This document shows positions 59,408 to 64,000 of a stretch of DNA of 64,000 nucleotides, piece after piece. The stretch lies in contig CM057228.1 in the NCBI GenBank assembly GCA_029891385.1, positions 19,058,309 through 19,122,308 on the forward strand, written 5' to 3'. The stretch is from Erythroxylum novogranatense (Eukaryota > Streptophyta > Magnoliopsida > Malpighiales > Erythroxylaceae). Made by a program: the position numbers and the translations under genes. The notes under the pieces are model-generated. The model ran no database searches, was not told the DNA's origin, and saw only the letters and a list, made by a program, of their open reading frames with translations. Each line of letters starts with the position of its first letter. Within the stretch, counting starts at the first letter, position 1.

Positions 59408-60590
59408 ATGCACTCGAAGAGAACTCGAGGAGCTCAATCTCGGCCCACTCTCTCAGCGGAAGTACGGATGAGTCGTATGTTCCGCAGGATCGAGGACCAT
59501 TCTGCTTCCGATTCCGATGCACCAAGTGTGCAACATGAGCGCCTCCACCTCCTCCTCCTCAAGTGAACCCTATGGATCCCTAGTTCTTCGGGCATTCGCC
59601 AGGCTTTCACTTATGCCATGGTCCAAGGAAGACAGACTCAAGTACCGGGCCCAGAGAGAAGAGCGGGCGATGATAAGCTCCGAAAGTATGGGGCGATTGA
59701 CTTCAGTGGGACCACTAATCCCGAGGAAGTCAAGCATGGTGAAGAGGACCGAGAGGGTCCTAACTCGATGAAGTGCAATGATGATGAGAAGCTCGATTAT
59801 GCAATACCATCGCAAGGGATGCACTACACTGGTGGGAGTCGGTGCTCATGATTAGGAAGTACCTCCAGATCGACATGGAGGGAATTCTAGAGGCCTTTCG
59901 AGGAAGTACTTCTCGATGGTCTACATGCAGGATAAGGCCGGGAATTTTGAATCTCGCTCGGAGGAGTTGAGTGTGGAAGAGTACGAATTGAAGTTCACTC
60001 GCTATCACGGTATGCACCAATATCGTGGCAATCAAGAAGACAAATGCCGGAAATTTGAGGGTGGATTACACCTAGGGATCCGAGAAAAGTGGTGATCCAC
60101 AACTTCCGTGATTACCAAGAATGGTGGATCTTTGCTCTTCAAGTCGAGAAATTTGAGAACATCCGGGTGAAGTGACTAAGAAGAGGAAGAACAGAGCGAG
60201 TTCTCGAGAAAAGGCATGAGTGCTCCAAAGACTGCTAGAGCATTAGAACTCGATATCGCAGAGTGGTGTGGGTAGCAGTGGCCCCACTAAGAGTAAGCAG
60301 CCTAGGGCTACTACAGTGCAAGCTTCCAGTGCGGCAAGTCCAGGATTGATAGGTAGAGGGAATCCCCCGTGTGATCACTGTGGGAGATTCCACAAGGGGG
60401 AATGTCTGCTGAAGATAGGAGCATGTTTTGGCTGTGGCTAAAGGGGGTACCGAATCAAGGATTGTCCCCAGCGGTCAGCAGAAGGGTCTCGATCTCAGCC
60501 CCAAGAAGAAGTAAACAATGTCATCTCGGCCAAGACATGGTGTGGACGATTCAGAAGCTGCAAGGAAGGCATATCCGCAGGAGACCTAGA
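59408..60590 (+). pseudogene. Ty3 gag, frameshifted
   Basis: The start ATGCACTCGAAGAGAACTCG opens a frame of ~50 codons, then the reading shifts repeatedly. Recognisable gag parts are YAMVQGRQTQ-like linker, RKYGAIDFSGTTNPEE, the core KYFSMVYMQDKAGNFE and ELSVEEYELKFTR, KCRKFEGGLHLGIREK, and the zinc knuckle CDHCGRFHKGECLLK with GACFGCG then DCP (60368-60470, interrupted by a stop). The number of single-base breaks is high. Confidence 0.75.
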
Positions 60591-60592
60591 GG

Positions 60593-61225
60593 ATGAGTCA
60601 GCACCACCGAGTCTTTGTCATGACCGGGGAAGAAGCTGCGGCTGCTCCGGAAGTAGTGACGGGTATGGCTATGCTATTCGACTCTCCTGTTTATGTGTTG
60701 ATTGATACTGGCTCCACCCATTCATTTGTATCTGCAAGTATGAATATGCATGTTGTGTGTCCTGAGGTTATGGACAATTTTCTGGTTGTTAGTACTCCTT
60801 TAGGGGGTAAGGTGGTGATTAGTATGATCTATAAGAATTGTGAGCTCAGTATCGACGGTGCTAGACTGGTAGTAGATCTACTACCTCTAGACCTTCAAGG
60901 GTTGGATGTCATTTTGGGGATGGATGTCATGGAGAAGTATAAGGCGAAGCTAGATTGTAGTTTGAAAGAAGTAGAGTTTGATCTGGGCAATGATCAGAAA
61001 GTGGTTTTCAAGGGGGACAGGAAGCTGCCAGTGCCGAGGATCATTTCGGCTATGTTAGCTGACAATATGATGAGCCAAGGGTGTGAGGCCTTTTTGGCGC
61101 ATGTAGTGGATTCAGAAGTGAATGTGGGCAGATTAGAAGATTATCAGGTTGTGAGGGAGTTTCCTGATGTATTCCCAGAAGAATTACGGGGTTGCTGCCA
61201 CGGTGAGGAAATTGAGTTAAATTGA
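60593..61225 (+). CDS. Ty3 protease domain and start of RT linker
   Basis: A clean 210-codon frame contains the retropepsin active site [13 protein letters not shown] (about residues 36-48), a second motif [20 protein letters not shown], then the DVFPEEL linker that precedes RT. The protein fails at about 61185, where the damaged duplicate begins. In the intact element this would be the middle of one gag-pol polyprotein, so the ATG at 60593 is only the first in this open stretch. Confidence 0.8.
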   Translation: MSQHHRVFVMTGEEAAAAPEVVTGMAMLFDSPVYVLIDTGSTHSFVSASMNMHVVCPEVMDNFLVVSTPLGGKVVISMIYKNCELSIDGARLVVDLLPLDLQGLDVILGMDVMEKYKAKLDCSLKEVEFDLGNDQKVVFKGDRKLPVPRIISAMLADNMMSQGCEAFLAHVVDSEVNVGRLEDYQVVREFPDVFPEELRGCCHGEEIELN

Positions 61226-62738
61226 CTTGATTCCTGAATCGCGCCAATCTCCATACCACCTTATAGAATGGCTCCAGGTTGAATTGAGAGAACTCAAGGA
61301 GCAATTGCAGGAATTGTTGGAGAAGCGGTTCATCGGCCGAAGTTCTTCACCTTGGGAGCTCGGTCTGTTTGTTAAGAAGAAGGATGGAACGTGGAGGATA
61401 TGCATAGACTATAGAAGGCTTAACAAGATGACGATTCGAATAAGTATCCGTTGCCACGGATAGATGATTTATTTGATCACCATGGGAGCAAGGGTCTTTT
61501 CAAGATTGACTTAAGATCGGGATATCATCAACTCCGAATCGTGGAGTCGATGTAAGTAAGACGACTTCAGACCCGTTACGGCACTATGAATTTAGGGTCA
61601 TGCCCTTCGGATTGACCAATGCCCCACCGCCTTCATGGATCGATGAATAGGGTGTTTAATGAATTCTTAGATCGGTTTGTCATTGTGTTCATTGATGACA
61701 TTCTCGTCTATTCTAAGGATGAAGGAGAGCATGAACAAGATCTCGTGATTGTATTGCAGAGATTGAGAGAGCAGGAGCTGTATGCCAAATTCAGTAAGTG
61801 TGAGTTTTGGCTGCATGAAGTAGTTATGTCATGGAGAAGTATAAGGCGAAGCTAGATTATAGTTTGAAAGAAGTAGAGTTTGATCTGGGCAATGATCAGA
61901 AAGTGGTTTTCAAGGGGACAGAAGCGCAAAGATCCGAGGATCATTTCGCTATGTTGGTGATAATATGATGAGCCAAGGGTGTGAGGCCTTTTTAGCGCAT
62001 GTAGTGGATTCAGAAGTGAATGTGGGCAGATTAGAAGATTATCAGGTTGTGAGGGAGTTTTCTGATGTATTCCCAGAAGAATTACCAGGGTTGCCGCCGG
62101 TGAGGGAAATTGAGTTCGAAATTGACTTGATTCCCGGAACCGCGCCAATCTCCATACCACCTTATAGAATGGCTCCAGTTGAATTGAGAGAACTCAAGGA
62201 GCAATTGCAGGAATTGTTGGAGAAGCAGTTCATCAGGCCGAGTTCTTCACCTTGGGGAGCTCCGGTCCTGTTTGTTAAGAAGAAGGATGGAACGTGGAGG
62301 ATATGCATAGACTATAGAAGGCTTAACAAGATGACGATTCAGAACAAGTATCCGTTGCCACGGATAGATGATTTATTTGATCAGCTACAGGGAGCAAGGG
62401 TCTTTTCGAAGATTGACTTAAGATCAGGATATCATCAACTCCGAATCAGGGAGTCTGATGTAAGTAAGACAACTTTCAGGACCCGTTACGGGCACTATGA
62501 ATTTAGGGTCATGCCCTTCGGATTGACCAATGCCCCAGCTGCCTTCATGGATCTGATGAATAGGGTGTTTAATGAATTCTTAGATCAGTTTGTCATTGTG
62601 TTCATTGATGACATTCTGGTCTATTCTAAGGATGAAGGAGAGCATGAACAGCATCTCAGGATTGTATTGCAGAGATTGAGAGAGCAGGAGCTGTATGCCA
62701 AATTCAGTAAGTGTGAGTTTTGGCTACATGAAGTAGTT
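60926..62738 (+). repeat. 0.9-kb tandem duplication (protease end to mid RT)
   Basis: 60926-61825 and 61826-62738 are head-to-tail copies, both beginning ATGTCATGGAGAAGTATAAG and ending GGCT(G/A)CATGAAGTAGTT. The first copy is clean up to about 61180 and then full of small deletions. The second is damaged for its first ~130 bp (to about 61955) and clean afterwards. The net length difference is 13 bp. Confidence 0.9.
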
Positions 62739-63068
62739 TTCCTTGGACATGTGATTTCCAGCAAAGGAATTCATGTTGATCCGAGAAAAGTGAAAGTAGT
62801 AGTGAATTGGCAAGAGCCTAAGACAGTAAAAGAGGTACGAAGTTTTCTGGGCCTGGCAGGATATTACAGAAGGTTTGTGGAAGGATTCTCAATAATAGCT
62901 GCCCCTATGACTAAGCTGTTAAGGAAGAATCAACAGTTTATTTGGAATGAGGATTGCCAGCAGAGTTTTGAGGAGCTTAAGCAGCGGTTAACTAGTGCTC
63001 CCATTTTAATCACGCTTGATGGAGATAAGGGTATCGATGATCTGATGATGCTTCGAGAAGAGGCTTAG
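61965..63068 (+). CDS. Ty3 reverse transcriptase (second, intact copy) to RNase H start
   Basis: A 367-codon clean frame begins in the protease-RT linker ([19 protein letters not shown]), then covers the whole RT palm: [83 protein letters not shown] and catalytic [13 protein letters not shown] (FxDD intact). The thumb [15 protein letters not shown] and [18 protein letters not shown] follow. It breaks near 63020, where RNase H should start. Part of gag-pol in the living element. Confidence 0.88.
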   Translation: MMSQGCEAFLAHVVDSEVNVGRLEDYQVVREFSDVFPEELPGLPPVREIEFEIDLIPGTAPISIPPYRMAPVELRELKEQLQELLEKQFIRPSSSPWGAPVLFVKKKDGTWRICIDYRRLNKMTIQNKYPLPRIDDLFDQLQGARVFSKIDLRSGYHQLRIRESDVSKTTFRTRYGHYEFRVMPFGLTNAPAAFMDLMNRVFNEFLDQFVIVFIDDILVYSKDEGEHEQHLRIVLQRLREQELYAKFSKCEFWLHEVVFLGHVISSKGIHVDPRKVKVVVNWQEPKTVKEVRSFLGLAGYYRRFVEGFSIIAAPMTKLLRKNQQFIWNEDCQQSFEELKQRLTSAPILITLDGDKGIDDLMMLREEA

Positions 63069-63715
63069 GTTGTGTGTTATCTGTAATGACAAAGTGATAG
63101 CTTATGCTTCACGGCGATTGAAGCCATATGAGTTGAATTATCCGACTCATGACTTGGAGTTAGCGGTAATTTTGCCTTAAAGATTTAGAGACACTATTTG
63201 TATGGGGTTCGACAAGGGTCTTCACGGACCACAAAAGTCTTAAGTACATTATGAGTCGAAAGAGTTAAACTTAAGGCGAGACGATGGTTGGAGTTGCTCG
63301 AGGACTATGACACGATGATAGAGTATCATCCGTGCAAGGCGAATGTAATAGCAGATGCTTTGAAGGTGAAGTCATCCATAGCTTATGTAATCGGTTTACT
63401 TGCCTCTGTTGGAGCAGATGGCCAAGTTGAAGATCGATTTAAGCGAGAATGAATCGATGGTGTTATTGCTCAATTCAGAGTGAGACCTATCCTTAGGGAG
63501 AAGGTCAAGGAGTTGCAGAGGCGGATACGTAATTAAGTAAGTTGAGAGATGAAATTCAACATGGTAGCAATCGAGAAGTGCAAGTAAGGGATGATGGGCT
63601 AATGGTAGTGGAAGCAGTTGTGTATTAGAATGATAAGCGATTAAGGATGAAATCATGGATGAGGCACACAATGCGCCTTATTCCATGCACCAGCAGCACC
63701 GGAATGTACGAGATT
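63069..63715 (+). pseudogene. Ty3 RNase H and integrase N-terminal region, damaged
   Basis: Fragments in several frames: [23 protein letters not shown] (RNase H, 63090-63165), FTDHKSLKYIMS, RRWLELLEDYDTMIEYHPCKANVIADAL (63275-63365), then scattered integrase zinc-finger pieces (HNAPYSMHQQH-like text at 63660-63700). Frame breaks occur every 50-100 bp. Confidence 0.7.
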
Positions 63716-64000
63716 TGAAGGAACATTTCGTGGAAAGGCATGAAGAGGGACGTAGCTGAATATGTGAGCAGATGTCTAGTGTGTCAGCAGGTCAAGGCTG
63801 AACACCAGGCACCTTCAGGCATGCTAAGGCCATTGTCTATTCCTGAATGGAAGTGGCAAAGGATCACGATGGATTTTCTGATGGGTTTGCCTAGGACCAG
63901 CAAGAAGCATGATGCCATTTGGGTTATAGTTGATCGGTTAACCAAGCCAGCCCATTTTCTGGCAGTCAAGCAAACAGATTCATTGCAAGTATTAGCCAGG
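63716..64000 (+). CDS. Ty3 integrase, HHCC end and core start (partial)
   Basis: An open frame to the window edge reads WKGMKRDVAEYVSRCLVCQQ (the CxxC half of the zinc finger), VKAEHQAPSGMLRPL, PEWKWQRITMDFLMGLP (first core Asp) and DAIWVIVDRLTKPAHFLA. It continues outside the window. Confidence 0.85.

Larger units (their letters stand above)
55533..64000 (+). mobile_element. Tekay/Del-like Ty3 chromovirus, 5' LTR to integrase, continues off the right edge
   Basis: In order: a 3.66-kb 5' LTR, a perfect initiator-tRNA primer-binding site, gag, protease, RT (part duplicated), RNase H and integrase up to the last base. Very long LTRs and these gag/pol motifs fit the Tekay/Del lineage; the lineage is inferred. 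The 3' half lies outside. Much of the coding sequence is broken by 1-3-base changes that may be sequencing errors. Confidence 0.85.

Overview
This is nuclear DNA from an AT-rich flowering plant, very probably a eudicot. The evidence is multi-exon genes with short GT-AG introns, plant-specific gene families (a PERK receptor kinase and a plant-type U1-70K), and a dense cover of plant transposons and retrotransposons. I cannot name the species. No bacterial, organellar or CRISPR features are visible.

Three host genes can be modelled exon by exon with consistent phase. (1) At 3269-5979 (+) is a PERK-type proline-rich receptor-like kinase: 8 exons, 601 aa, all kinase motifs intact, last intron GC-AG. 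(2) At 22661-25977 (+) is the U1 snRNP 70 kDa protein: 9 exons, 480 aa, one RRM and an RD/RE-rich tail. Its 852-nt sixth intron occupies the position of the retained intron described in Arabidopsis. (3) At 37170-40355 (+) is a TauE/SafE-family membrane transporter: 12 exons, 471 aa. The three are unrelated in function and simply lie between repeats.

The rest is mobile DNA in several layers. Positions 1-1232 are the 3' end of a CACTA transposon with transposase C-terminus, TCCGTCGG subterminal repeats and terminus. Positions 6840-10061 are a second, whole but degenerate CACTA element with a TTA target duplication. Positions 14921-18960 hold a broken Ty1/copia element, split by another LTR element and carrying in its terminal repeat a complete 280-bp TRIM with a perfect CATCT target duplication. 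Positions 20787-22204 are a PIF/Harbinger-like element (TAA duplication) enclosing a ~170-bp-armed foldback. Positions 26669-32096 are a complete but dead chromovirus of Reina type on the minus strand, with a 328/327-bp LTR pair, PBS, PPT, gag, pol and chromodomain.

From 43764 to the right edge the sequence is almost all LTR retrotransposon: an Athila-like fragment (-) interrupted by a 3.46-kb solo LTR, a SIRE-type copia 3' half (+) with env-like remnant and LTR, and a Tekay/Del-like Ty3 element (+) that runs off the end. In this last element a 3.66-kb 5' LTR contains a GGAAGGAAA minisatellite, and a 0.9-kb piece of protease/RT is tandemly duplicated.

No new biological system was found. The most unusual signal is that large parts of the Tekay-like element, including one copy of the 0.9-kb duplication, are peppered with 1-3-base changes concentrated at CAG/CTG/CCGG sites, while neighbouring blocks are clean. 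This looks more like uncorrected long-read error at methylated CHG sites than like evolution, so reading-frame damage there should not be taken at face value.
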